Positions 43,078 through 51,586 of a DNA stretch of 64,000 nt are shown piece after piece. The stretch lies in contig NZ_JAJUHW010000013.1 of assembly GCF_029265695.1 (NCBI RefSeq), forward strand, positions 1 through 64,000, in the 5' to 3' direction. The DNA is from Gracilinema caldarium (lineage in GTDB: Bacteria > Spirochaetota > Spirochaetia > Treponematales > Breznakiellaceae). Every line of letters starts with the position of its first letter. The stretch's first letter is position 1. The notes below the pieces were generated by a model, which saw nothing but the letters and a program-made list of their open reading frames with translations, did no database searches and had not been told where the DNA came from. The position numbers were made by a program, and so were the translations under genes.

Positions 43078-44997
43078 ATGGAAATTAATGGCATTCAACG
43101 CAGCATCAGATCTTTCGATGCATTACAAAATGGAGTTTTAATCCAATACACTGTCAGTGTTCCCGAAGAAATCAGAGAAGTCCAAAACAGCGATGAACAG
43201 GCAGCACTGTTCATCGATTCGGTAACCTTTGAAGAGGCAGCCCAGTTGGCACAGGCTAATGCTGTATTCGTTAAGGCTCTTGCTAAAAAATCAAAACTGG
43301 CCATTCATCCAGGGGGCTGGCAGTCCTGGTCTGCAGGCTGGGAACTGGTTGGGAACGAATCCCTGCCACGGAAAGTACATGTGGTGCCAGAGCTTCTGAA
43401 ATTTACCAATCGCGACGGTGACAACCCCGGAAAAGGTGAAATATTGGGACATTTTATTATGTACATCCGTTCTGGCAGCACCTACCTCTGTATTGCATCC
43501 AGAGAAGGGGGAGCACTACCGCCTGTTACCTATCGGATCGACAGAAAATCAGGCCGCATCTCCATAGAAGCCTTTGCCCAGAATAAAGCATGGGCCTCGG
43601 GAGAGACCATTGCTGAGTTATATGTGTTTAGTGCAGAAGGTTTTTTTGATCTAAAAGACACACTTCGCAGGCTGTACCAAAGTGAACAACGGTTTTCGGA
43701 CCTCAGTTTCCTGAGACAGGGCAGCGGAAGGGAGAGAATCCCGCAGGCTAGTCCATGGATCACCAAGCGCGATATGCCCGGCGGTTTTGAATCCTGGTAC
43801 AATCACTACACAGACATTAATGAAAAGCTCATCCTGGAGGACCTGGAGAGCCTGGGGACCACAGACAACCTTATCAAGCTGCAGTATGTGGACCGCAAGC
43901 GGCCTACGGTGTTTCAGATCGATGATGGATGGGAAAAAGCAGTCGGATACTGGGAAATAGACACCAACAAGTTTCCGAAGGGGCTTAAAACCGTCTCCGA
44001 AGCGATAGAGGCTAAGGGTTATATTCCCGGCCTATGGATTGCACCCTTCTTGGTTACACGGAAGTCTCCTGTCTTTACAGAACATCCCGATTGGGTGCTA
44101 AAGGATAGAGAGGGAGCCCTTGTCGTAGCCGGATACAACGACCTGTGGGATAAACAGTTCTATTGCCTTGATCTATCGCTTCCTGCTGTTCAGGAATATT
44201 TAGACCGTATAATGGATCGGGCCATTAACGAATGGGGCTACAGGTATCTTAAATTAGATTTTCTTTATGCGGGCCTCCTTCACGGAGACTTTGCAGGAGG
44301 AGGAGCTGCCTATGAGCATTATGAAAGGGCCTGCGCAATTCTGACCTCCCGGCAGACAACCAAAACAGAGCTGCCTGTGGCTTATTTAGGCTGCGGGGTT
44401 CCCTTTGGCCCTTCCTACAAACATTTCCCCCTTTCCCGGATTGGAGCGGATACTAAAGAACAATGGGACTGGTTCAAGGTTAAGCTCGTTGGTCATGTGG
44501 GCCGGCCTGCAGCCTATGTCAGCCTCCATGACACCATCGGACGCTCCTACATGGATAATACGATATATGTAAACGATCCTGACGTAGTCTTCCTGCGCTC
44601 ACAAAACTGTAAGCTTACCGAAGAGGAAAAGGAAGTGGTGGCCCTAACCAATTTTATGCTTGCAAGCCAGGTTATGTTCTCCGATGATCCTGCCCATCTT
44701 TCCGAAGAAGACAGGGCACTGACAAAACGAATTTCCCAGCTTTACGATGAACTCGCATATGGCGATTATGGGGTACTCCGCCTTAAACGGGACCTGTTCC
44801 ATGTCTTTAGCCGAGATGGAAAAGTGCAGGGAATTATTAATCTAACGAATCGCGGGATGCAGGTGAACCGAGCCCAGGCCCCGCAGCTGTTTGACGCTCT
44901 CGAAACCGGGCGGCCCCTCATCAACCATATACAAAGAATCGGAAAACAAAAGGCTTCGTTTGCCCGGCACAGCATCACCATTTTCAGGAAAAATTAG
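43078..44997 (+). CDS. Alpha-galactosidase, GH36
   Basis: A 639-residue cytoplasmic enzyme that removes alpha-1,6-galactose from oligosaccharides such as raffinose or melibiose. It has an N-terminal beta domain with WQSWSAGWEL near 81, then the barrel with VFQIDDGWE near 278, WIAPFLV near 320, the nucleophile D394 in LKLDFLYAG and the acid/base D458 in RIGADTKEQWDW. No signal peptide. An AAAGGA ribosome site precedes the ATG. It lies two bases before the pyrophosphatase gene, so the two are translated from one message. GH36 also includes related specificities, so galactoside use is likely but not proven. Confidence 0.88.
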   Translation: MEINGIQRSIRSFDALQNGVLIQYTVSVPEEIREVQNSDEQAALFIDSVTFEEAAQLAQANAVFVKALAKKSKLAIHPGGWQSWSAGWELVGNESLPRKVHVVPELLKFTNRDGDNPGKGEILGHFIMYIRSGSTYLCIASREGGALPPVTYRIDRKSGRISIEAFAQNKAWASGETIAELYVFSAEGFFDLKDTLRRLYQSEQRFSDLSFLRQGSGRERIPQASPWITKRDMPGGFESWYNHYTDINEKLILEDLESLGTTDNLIKLQYVDRKRPTVFQIDDGWEKAVGYWEIDTNKFPKGLKTVSEAIEAKGYIPGLWIAPFLVTRKSPVFTEHPDWVLKDREGALVVAGYNDLWDKQFYCLDLSLPAVQEYLDRIMDRAINEWGYRYLKLDFLYAGLLHGDFAGGGAAYEHYERACAILTSRQTTKTELPVAYLGCGVPFGPSYKHFPLSRIGADTKEQWDWFKVKLVGHVGRPAAYVSLHDTIGRSYMDNTIYVNDPDVVFLRSQNCKLTEEEKEVVALTNFMLASQVMFSDDPAHLSEEDRALTKRISQLYDELAYGDYGVLRLKRDLFHVFSRDGKVQGIINLTNRGMQVNRAQAPQLFDALETGRPLINHIQRIGKQKASFARHSITIFRKN

Positions 44998-44999
44998 GC

Positions 45000-46655
45000 A
45001 TGGAAAAACAGGTTTACGTCATCGGGCACCGCAATCCCGATACAGATTCGGTCGTTTCTGCCGCAGCCTATGCGCGGCTCAAAAACCTGCAGGGGCTTAC
45101 TCACTATAAGGCAGGAAGGGCGGGGAAAATTAATCCCCAAACTGAGTATATTTTTAACCGCTTTGGAATGCCTATTCCGGAATTCATACCGGACCTGGTT
45201 CCCAAAGTAGCCTATTACCTTAACGATAAACCCGTGAGCGTACCTACAGACATTTCTTTGTGGGAAGCATTGGAACGGATGGAGCGGGAGTCCCTCAAGG
45301 TCCTTCCGATTGTGAATCAGGATGGAACTTACAAAAGCCTGCTCCATTACAACGCCTTTGCCAAGTATATCTTGCAGAAAATAAATCCCCATAAAAAGTC
45401 TGCTATTCCTACCTCTATAAACCTGCTTATTTCTACCCTCAGAGCTCAGCCAATAACGGTTTTCGATGAGACAGAGGTGCGGAAATCCCTGATTGTGGTG
45501 GCAGGTTCCACAGAAGAAACGTTTAGGACCCATCTGTCGGCCGAAATGCCGGAAAATACCCTGGTCATCGTAGGGGATCGGACCGAAATACAACGGTTTT
45601 GTATAGAAAAAAAAGTACGGGCCCTTGTTATTACCAATGGGATTACCTTAGAAAAGGATATCATCGAGCTGGCTGAACGAAATAAGGTTTCCATCATTAT
45701 TAGCCCCTTTGATACGAGCTCCACATCGCTGCTGATTATTTATTCGACTCCCGTTGGCTTTATGGGAGACGAGACGATCCAGGCTGTAAACCTGAGGGAT
45801 CCGGTGCGGAAGATTCGCCAAAGCCTTTCCCAGTCTGCATCCCGATGCCTGCCCGTGGTAGATGATGAGAATCGAATTGCGGGTGTGCTTTCCGAAGGGG
45901 ATCTTATTAAGGAACCTAACCTGGAGGTTATTATGGTAGACCATAATGAACCGACCCAGGCTATTGAGGGCATAGAGAATTATAAAATCCTGGAAGTTAT
46001 CGATCACCACCGGCTTGGGAACCTTTCCACCCGCTATCCTATCACCTTTATCAACAAGGTGGTTGGCGCCACAAGCACCATTATCACCAACCTGTATCGG
46101 GAGCAGCGGATACCCCTGGATAGACCCACCGCATCCATCCTTCTATGCGGTATTTTAGCGGACACCCTGGTTCTGCAATCGGCCACCACAACCGATATAG
46201 ATCGCGAAGCAGCGGATTACCTTGCATCTATTACAGGCCTTGAAATTCCGGTACTGGGTAAAGAACTGATGAGTGCCGCAAGCCAGATTAACAATCGGCC
46301 CGCGGACGAACTTGTCCGTATGGATATGAAGGAATACCAGGAACAGGGAGCCCGCTTTACTGTCAGCCAGGTAGAAACAGATACGCCGGAAGAGCTTGTA
46401 GCGCGAAAAGATGAGATTATTGCAGAACTACGGGCCGTAAAAACAGCGGAAAAAAGGCTCTTTAGCGCTCTCATGGTTACCGATGTGACCGAATTAACCT
46501 CTATCCTCTTTGTAGAAGGAGAGAAGACCTTTATAGCTCAGCTCACATTCCCCAAACTAGAAGACGGAGTCTATGTGCTTAAGGATATCGTTTCCCGAAA
46601 GAAACAACTTATGCCGCTTCTTGCAGAGCTTGTTGAAAAAACCCAGATTGGATAG
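45000..46655 (+). CDS. ppaC: Family II (Mn-dependent) inorganic pyrophosphatase with CBS and DRTGG domains
   Basis: Hydrolyses pyrophosphate in the cytoplasm. Of 551 residues, the DHH catalytic domain is split by a regulatory insert: GHRNPDTDS at 9-17, then CBS (about 75-125), a DRTGG-like domain and the second CBS (about 265-300), then MVDHNE, the DHH motif IDHHRLG, and the DHHA2 domain ending in the substrate motif SRKKQ near 535. In family members with this insert AMP and ADP inhibit and diadenosine polyphosphates activate. It follows the GH36 gene by two bases without its own ribosome site. Confidence 0.94.
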   Translation: MEKQVYVIGHRNPDTDSVVSAAAYARLKNLQGLTHYKAGRAGKINPQTEYIFNRFGMPIPEFIPDLVPKVAYYLNDKPVSVPTDISLWEALERMERESLKVLPIVNQDGTYKSLLHYNAFAKYILQKINPHKKSAIPTSINLLISTLRAQPITVFDETEVRKSLIVVAGSTEETFRTHLSAEMPENTLVIVGDRTEIQRFCIEKKVRALVITNGITLEKDIIELAERNKVSIIISPFDTSSTSLLIIYSTPVGFMGDETIQAVNLRDPVRKIRQSLSQSASRCLPVVDDENRIAGVLSEGDLIKEPNLEVIMVDHNEPTQAIEGIENYKILEVIDHHRLGNLSTRYPITFINKVVGATSTIITNLYREQRIPLDRPTASILLCGILADTLVLQSATTTDIDREAADYLASITGLEIPVLGKELMSAASQINNRPADELVRMDMKEYQEQGARFTVSQVETDTPEELVARKDEIIAELRAVKTAEKRLFSALMVTDVTELTSILFVEGEKTFIAQLTFPKLEDGVYVLKDIVSRKKQLMPLLAELVEKTQIG

Positions 46656-46668
46656 AATCAGTACAACT

Positions 46669-47001
46669 ATGAACAGTATTGAAATTTATGGTTACGCCAC
46701 TCAAGAAATTTGCGCGGGCTGCGAAGGCCATTGCGGTGATGGGGAATGCAGTCCGGGGGCTAAAAAAACGACAGAAGCTTTAGTAAAAGAATTTAAAGCA
46801 TTGTTGCATGATGCTGGGATTTCAGCTCAAGTTACCTTTTACGAAGCAACAAAAGAAAATTTGGCTCGTCACGAAGACGTAAACCGGGTTCTTTCAATGG
46901 CGGAGCTTACTCCTGCTATTGTATTAAACGGGAAGCTGCTTTTCTTTGGAGGCTTCTCGCCGGAAGGACTTGTAGAAGAGGTTCGGAAAAGGATTAACTG
47001 A
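46669..47001 (+). CDS. Small cysteine-rich thioredoxin-fold protein, YuzD-like
   Basis: A 110-residue cytoplasmic protein. It begins EIYGYATQEICAGCEGHCGD, with cysteines 15, 18, 22 and 27, then a helix and LTPAIVLNGKLLFFGGFSP, the cis-proline-like end of a thioredoxin fold. The layout matches the YuzD (DUF1462) family, whose role is unknown. The ATG at 46669 lies 13 bases after the pyrophosphatase stop, with no clear ribosome site, so it is probably in the same operon. Four cysteines rather than the usual two could bind a metal or Fe-S cluster. Confidence 0.62.
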   Translation: MNSIEIYGYATQEICAGCEGHCGDGECSPGAKKTTEALVKEFKALLHDAGISAQVTFYEATKENLARHEDVNRVLSMAELTPAIVLNGKLLFFGGFSPEGLVEEVRKRIN

Positions 47002-47016
47002 ACAGGGAAAACAGCC

Positions 47017-47042
47017 ATGGAGCGGTCTCTACCGCTCCATGA
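47017..47042. terminator. Hairpin between convergent genes
   Basis: CATGGAGCGGT, CTCT, ACCGCTCCATG: an 11-base perfect hairpin between the converging YuzD-like and SUMF1-like genes. It lacks a clean T run on either strand, but its place suggests a shared terminator. Confidence 0.55.
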
Positions 47043-47056
47043 AATCCACAATTGGT

Positions 47057-48004
47057 TCAATGGCTTTTTCCCGGTGGAGAGAGGGCTTCGAACAGGTTCA
47101 ATCCTCCGGGAAGAGAAAGTTCGTCATCCATTTTCTTTTCTTCTATTTTTTGATCCTCCGCGTTGCGGGCAATTCGGAATCCCACTGAGTTTACTTTAAA
47201 GGTCGGCACATTCCAGTACCGGTAGGTTGTTCTGAGTAGTTTTTCTGGGGTAAACCATGAACCACCCCGAAGGACCTTTTGCCCTGTTTTATTTTCAGCA
47301 CCATCGGGATTAACCACAGGATCTTTCGGATAAGGACCATACCAGTCCCAACACCACTCCCAGACATTTCCACTCATATCATACAATTCCAGTGCATTTG
47401 GTCCTTTTTGGGCTACCGGTTTTGTGGCTTTGTTACTGTTCGCATCAAACCAACCAACAGAAGTTGCGCTTGTATCCGCCCCTGAATAGGGGGCTTTTGC
47501 AAGAGGACCATCGGTAATAGCCCCGGAATGTCCGCCCCGGGCGGCATACTCCCATTCAGCCTCGGTAGGAAGACGGTAGCCGTTGGCTGTTTTATCCCAT
47601 TCTACTTTTGAATCACTTATTTTATAGGCCGGTATTAAACCTTCCTTTAGGCTCAGGGCATTGCAGAATTTAACCGCATCAAACCAAGAAACATATTCTA
47701 CAGGCCTATCCTTTCCTAGAAATTTGGAGGGATTTGTTCCCATTACATCCTGCCATTGGGTCTGCGTTATTTCTGTTTTAGATATGTAAAAGGAACTGAT
47801 CGTTGTCTGGTGGGCCCGCTCGTTGGCAGAATAAGGGGCCTCGTTACTGCCCTGCCAAAAGGTCCCCCCTTTAACAAAAACCATAGAAATATTTTGAGAT
47901 GAAAGAGAAAGGGGTGTAAAAAGAACAAAAATAAGAAGAATTCCCCAAAATAATATTATTTTTACATTACTCATTTTATATCGTTCTAGGGTAAAAATAT
48001 TCAT
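47057..48004 (-). CDS. Exported SUMF1/FGE-domain protein
   Basis: A 315-residue exported protein with an N-terminal hydrophobic segment (about 15-35) and a formylglycine-generating-enzyme-sulfatase fold: VFVKGGTFWQGS, TEITQTQWQDVMG, RLPTEAEWEYAARGG and MSGNVWEWCWDWYG, ending RGGSWF and SVGFRIAR. The two cysteines that bind copper in true FGE, normally after GGSW, are absent (TPEKLLRTTYRY). So it is probably a binding or structural member, as many spirochaete copies are. The ATG at 48004 is chosen because AGAAGGA lies five bases upstream. Confidence 0.83.
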   Translation of the reverse strand: MNIFTLERYKMSNVKIILFWGILLIFVLFTPLSLSSQNISMVFVKGGTFWQGSNEAPYSANERAHQTTISSFYISKTEITQTQWQDVMGTNPSKFLGKDRPVEYVSWFDAVKFCNALSLKEGLIPAYKISDSKVEWDKTANGYRLPTEAEWEYAARGGHSGAITDGPLAKAPYSGADTSATSVGWFDANSNKATKPVAQKGPNALELYDMSGNVWEWCWDWYGPYPKDPVVNPDGAENKTGQKVLRGGSWFTPEKLLRTTYRYWNVPTFKVNSVGFRIARNAEDQKIEEKKMDDELSLPGGLNLFEALSPPGKSH

Positions 48005-48068
48005 GCTCATCCTTCTGTGTTTTGTTTTGGGTATAACCATCTGCAAAACCAATGGTTACAGATCACCA

Positions 48069-48692
48069 TTATAATTCTGAACGCCGTTCCACGACCCGGC
48101 TGATAAGACCGTATTTGATTGCTTCTTCCGCATTCATCCAGAAGTCCCGGTCCGTGTCCTTTTCTACCTGAGTAAAGGCCTGTCCGGTTTCCTGGGCGAT
48201 AAGCCGGTTAATTTTTTCTCTGAGCTTTTCCAGTTCCCGGGCATGAATTTCGATATCCGTAGCTACACCGCGAATACCCGATAAAGGTTGATGAATAAGG
48301 TAATGGCTGTTAGGCAGCCCGATCCGCCGTTCTTTAGGAGCGGCTAGTAAAATGATTGCTGCGGCACTCGCTACAAGGCCCATACCAATAGTCCAGACAT
48401 CGGGCTTTACAAAGCGAATCATATCAAAAATGGCATAGCCAGCATCGGCATCACCGCCGGGGGAATCGATAAATATTTTGATGGGCTCATCTCCCATGTC
48501 TTCCAATAATAGAAGCTGCCGGATAGTTCGCTCGGCCAGTTCCTTGTTTATTTCACCGGAAAGCAGAATAGTCCGTGTTTTAAGCATTTTTCCAACCAGC
48601 GGATCTGGCCCGGCAGGAGGCATATTATCCCGCTCTTCCTGTTCTTCTTCACCTTCGTTTCTGCGAATGTATTCACTATGTATAGATTTCAT
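48069..48692 (-). CDS. clpP: ATP-dependent Clp protease proteolytic subunit
   Basis: The serine peptidase that works with ClpA, ClpC or ClpX. The 207 residues include the catalytic S109 (GLVASAAAI), H134 (SHYLIHQPLSG) and probably D183 (DRDFWMNAEEA). The active-site neighbourhood departs from the common GxCASMGA and NSRVMIHQP wording, so this is probably a second, divergent ClpP of the kind spirochaetes have beside a canonical one. The N-terminus has an acidic stretch of about 30 residues before the core. It has its own promoter. Confidence 0.9.
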   Translation of the reverse strand: MKSIHSEYIRRNEGEEEQEERDNMPPAGPDPLVGKMLKTRTILLSGEINKELAERTIRQLLLLEDMGDEPIKIFIDSPGGDADAGYAIFDMIRFVKPDVWTIGMGLVASAAAIILLAAPKERRIGLPNSHYLIHQPLSGIRGVATDIEIHARELEKLREKINRLIAQETGQAFTQVEKDTDRDFWMNAEEAIKYGLISRVVERRSEL

Positions 48693-48721
48693 AGATTACT
48701 CCTGTAATTTTTCGTACCTAC

Positions 48722-48750
48722 AATATACGTGGATATGACAAAAGGGTCAA
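48722..48750 (-). promoter_or_regulatory. Promoter of clpP
   Basis: On the minus strand TTGACC, 17 bases, TATATT, about 30 bases upstream of the clpP ATG. The same hexamers and spacing occur in the divergent promoter at 48801-48829. Confidence 0.72.
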
Positions 48751-48800
48751 TCAAATGATTTTTTGGAATCCCTATTCATAAAAAATTATCTATATTTATA

Positions 48801-48829
48801 TTGACCATATATATTATTTTTGATATATT
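48801..48829 (+). promoter_or_regulatory. Promoter of the CoA-disulfide reductase gene
   Basis: TTGACC (48801-48806), 17 bases, TATATT (48824-48829), 30 bases before the ATG, which has GGGAGGA as ribosome site. Confidence 0.75.
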
Positions 48830-48859
48830 AAAGACCAGATATTTCACTGGGAGGAACCA

Positions 48860-50563
48860 ATGCCAGAAAAGGCCAAAAAAATAATCATTGTCGGCGGCGT
48901 TGCTGCAGGTGCTACCGCTGCGGCTCGAATTCGCCGGCTCGATGAGAATGCGGAAATTATACTGCTTGAACGGGGACCCTATGTTTCTTTTGCAAACTGC
49001 GGGCTTCCCTATCATATTGCAGGAACCATAGAAAAACGCAGCAAACTGCTCCTGCAGACCCCCGAGGGTTTTTTCAGCCGGTACCGGGTTCAAGTTTTAT
49101 TAAACACCGAAGCAGTTGATATAGATAGAACTAATCGAAAGGTTACGGTACGGGACAACAAGGCACCCAATCCTGAACAAGCACTCAGCACTATTGATTA
49201 TGATGCCCTCATTCTCGCCCAGGGTGGAACTCCAATCATTCCCCCGCTCCCCGGCGTGGACCAAAGCCATGTCTTTAAACTGTGGACCATCCCAGACATG
49301 GATGCCATCAACAAATACATAAAAGAACACCAGCCAAAGCATGTTGTTGTTGTGGGCGGCGGCTTCATCGGACTAGAAACCGCAGAAGCCTTTGTGGAAC
49401 GGGGCTTATCGGTAACTATCGTAGAACTGACCGACCATCTAATGCCCCCTATGGATCTTCTATACGGCAAGAGGATTCAAGAACGTTTCGAAGCTGCAGG
49501 AGCGACTGTACTCGTCAAGAAGGGAGTACAGAGCATACAGAAAGACAAGGTAACATTGAATGATGGGAGCGAAATCCCGGCAGATATGGTGCTGCTATCG
49601 GTAGGTGTACGGCCCAATACTGAACTTGCCAAAAAAGCAGGCCTTGAAATTGGCAACACTGGAGCCCTCGTTGTGGATGAATACCTCAAAACCCAGGATC
49701 CATACATTTGGGCCGCTGGAGACATGGTGGAAGTGGTATCTCGCATTTCGGGAGCTAAAGTACGGATACCCCTCGCAGGACCTGCAAACCGTCAGGGACG
49801 CATTGCGGCAACGAACGTAGTGGCAAGTCTTTCCGAAGCACGGGGAGAAGTAGGACCAATACCGCTCAAATATAAGGGCGCCATCGGGACCTCGGTAGTT
49901 AAAATTTTTGACGAAACCGCCGCAAGCACCGGATTTTCCCTTGCTGCAGCCCGGAAAGCGGGCTTCGATGCAAAGGAAACTACTATCCTAAAAGCCCATC
50001 ATGCGACCTATTACCCCGGCGATCAGGATCTGCTCTTAACCCTTGTATACGAGGCAAAAACAGGAAAACTGCTGGGAGCACAAGCCTATGGGAAAGAGGG
50101 CGTAGAGAAGCGAATTGATGCGACGGCGGTGACTATTTATGCCCAGCTCACGGTGGAAAATCTGACAGAAATTGATTTTGCCTATGCACCGCCCTATTCA
50201 TCTGCCAATGACCCCCTTAATATGGCAGCATTTACCGCAATGAATGCGCTCTCTGGTTATAGCAATCAGATTTCTGCCGATGAACTCCCCCTGGACGGCT
50301 CGGTCCTCATCCTTGATGTACGTACCTACGGGGAATATGCAAAGGGACACCTCGCAGATGCAATCCATATTCCGCTGGACGAAATTCGGGACCGGCTTGA
50401 AGAAATCCCTCATGATAAACCGATCCATATCATCTCCGAAGGTGGTTTCGAAGGCCATTTGGCGAACCGTATCCTGACCCAACAGGGCTACCAGGATACC
50501 GCATATATATCGGGTGGCTGGGCCACCTTAAGACTGCGTGACGGTCTAGCAATCGAAGCATAA
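48860..50563 (+). CDS. CoA-disulfide reductase with C-terminal rhodanese domain
   Basis: A flavoprotein of 567 residues that reduces CoA disulfide or per/polysulfide with NAD(P)H. It has the FAD motif GGVAAGATAA (12-21), the redox C47 in SFANCGLPY, the NAD motif VVGGGFIGLETAE near 160 and GAQAYGKEGVEKRID, ending the reductase near 455. The rhodanese domain (about 482-560) has LDVRTYGEYAKGH but its active-site Cys is replaced by S526 in IISEGGFEG, so sulfur transfer by this domain is unlikely. A separate rhodanese gene with the Cys follows 15 bases later. In anaerobes such enzymes also defend against oxygen. Confidence 0.93.
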   Translation: MPEKAKKIIIVGGVAAGATAAARIRRLDENAEIILLERGPYVSFANCGLPYHIAGTIEKRSKLLLQTPEGFFSRYRVQVLLNTEAVDIDRTNRKVTVRDNKAPNPEQALSTIDYDALILAQGGTPIIPPLPGVDQSHVFKLWTIPDMDAINKYIKEHQPKHVVVVGGGFIGLETAEAFVERGLSVTIVELTDHLMPPMDLLYGKRIQERFEAAGATVLVKKGVQSIQKDKVTLNDGSEIPADMVLLSVGVRPNTELAKKAGLEIGNTGALVVDEYLKTQDPYIWAAGDMVEVVSRISGAKVRIPLAGPANRQGRIAATNVVASLSEARGEVGPIPLKYKGAIGTSVVKIFDETAASTGFSLAAARKAGFDAKETTILKAHHATYYPGDQDLLLTLVYEAKTGKLLGAQAYGKEGVEKRIDATAVTIYAQLTVENLTEIDFAYAPPYSSANDPLNMAAFTAMNALSGYSNQISADELPLDGSVLILDVRTYGEYAKGHLADAIHIPLDEIRDRLEEIPHDKPIHIISEGGFEGHLANRILTQQGYQDTAYISGGWATLRLRDGLAIEA

Positions 50564-50578
50564 CAAAGGAAGAACAGA

Positions 50579-50857
50579 ATGGCAGGAAACATTGTCGAAG
50601 AAAAAATCAAAGCAGGGGCCCTCGTGGTCGATGTCCGCACCGAAGACGAATTTATGGATGAAGCTTACCCTGGGGCTATCAATATCCCTGTCGGGGCTCT
50701 GCAGTCCCGCATGAAGGACCTGGAACCAAAGGATCGCCCCATCGTTCTTTACTGCGCCTCGGGGGCCCGCAGCGCTCTGGCAGCCCGGGTACTCAAGGCA
50801 GCAGGCTGGACCGATGTGATTAACGCCGGCGGACTCTGGGATATGCCCGGATACTAA
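50579..50857 (+). CDS. Single-domain rhodanese
   Basis: A 92-residue sulfur-carrier protein. The core has VVDVRTEDEF near 17 and the active-site loop C59-ASGARS in VLYCASGARSALAAR, with the full six-residue loop of a sulfurtransferase. It follows the CoA-disulfide reductase gene by 15 bases with an AAAGGAAG ribosome site, so it is co-expressed and may supply the persulfide carrier that the fused Ser-type domain cannot. Acceptors are unknown. Confidence 0.92.
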   Translation: MAGNIVEEKIKAGALVVDVRTEDEFMDEAYPGAINIPVGALQSRMKDLEPKDRPIVLYCASGARSALAARVLKAAGWTDVINAGGLWDMPGY

Positions 50858-50911
50858 TACACTATTTTTTCATAGGCGAAAAAAGGCCTTACATGGTATA
50901 CTGAAGATCTT

Positions 50912-51586
50912 ATGAGCCTTCTGTATACCTTTTACGAACGACGGGCCTTAAATGCCTTTGTGGAACAGAATTTTCCCAAGGCCCGAGACCTGTTCATCAA
51001 AATGTTAAAAAAATGGCCCCAGCGTATTGGCATCCGCCACAACCTGGGGCTTGTGTATTTAGGGCTCCGGGACTTTCCCGCAGCCGAAAGCTGTTTCCTT
51101 AAGGAACTCCAGGATTACGGAGATTCGGTAAGCCGCCATCGGGCTTTGGGAGACCTCTATTTTTCTTGGGGAAAAGCATCGGAGGCGGCAGCTCATTATA
51201 GATCCGCAATAAACCTCTTAAAAGCCGAATCAAAGCCTGCCGGATCGAATTATAATATAGATTTACATTTTCTTGAACTCCGTCTTGCCCTCTGCTTGGA
51301 TAATGAGGCCTTTGCAAAAACGATGGTAGGAGATGCGGCCCTGCAGCGGGGCCTGGAAGCCCAGGCGAAAAAAGAGTGGGACAGGGCTTACGAAGAATTC
51401 GGCACCGCAACACTTGCTGACCCAACCAATTTTCCTGCCTGGAACAACCGGGGTTCTATAGCCCTTAATATCTACAAGGATTACAAAGAAGCCCAGCGCT
51501 GCTTTACCGAAGCAGCTAAATTGAGCAGCACCCCTGCAATCCAGCAAAACCTCGCATTGATCAATACTTTATTAGACCAGCATTAG
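50912..51586 (+). CDS. TPR-repeat protein
   Basis: A 224-residue cytoplasmic protein made of tetratricopeptide repeats: FPKARDLFIKMLKKWPQ, RHNLGLVYLGLRDFPAAE, HRALGDLYFSWGKASEAAAHY and AWNNRGSIALNIYKDYKEAQRCF are four recognisable units. Such proteins hold other proteins together; the partner is unknown. There is no signal peptide. Its TAG overlaps the reverse-strand stop of fhs (TTAG). Confidence 0.82.
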   Translation: MSLLYTFYERRALNAFVEQNFPKARDLFIKMLKKWPQRIGIRHNLGLVYLGLRDFPAAESCFLKELQDYGDSVSRHRALGDLYFSWGKASEAAAHYRSAINLLKAESKPAGSNYNIDLHFLELRLALCLDNEAFAKTMVGDAALQRGLEAQAKKEWDRAYEEFGTATLADPTNFPAWNNRGSIALNIYKDYKEAQRCFTEAAKLSSTPAIQQNLALINTLLDQH

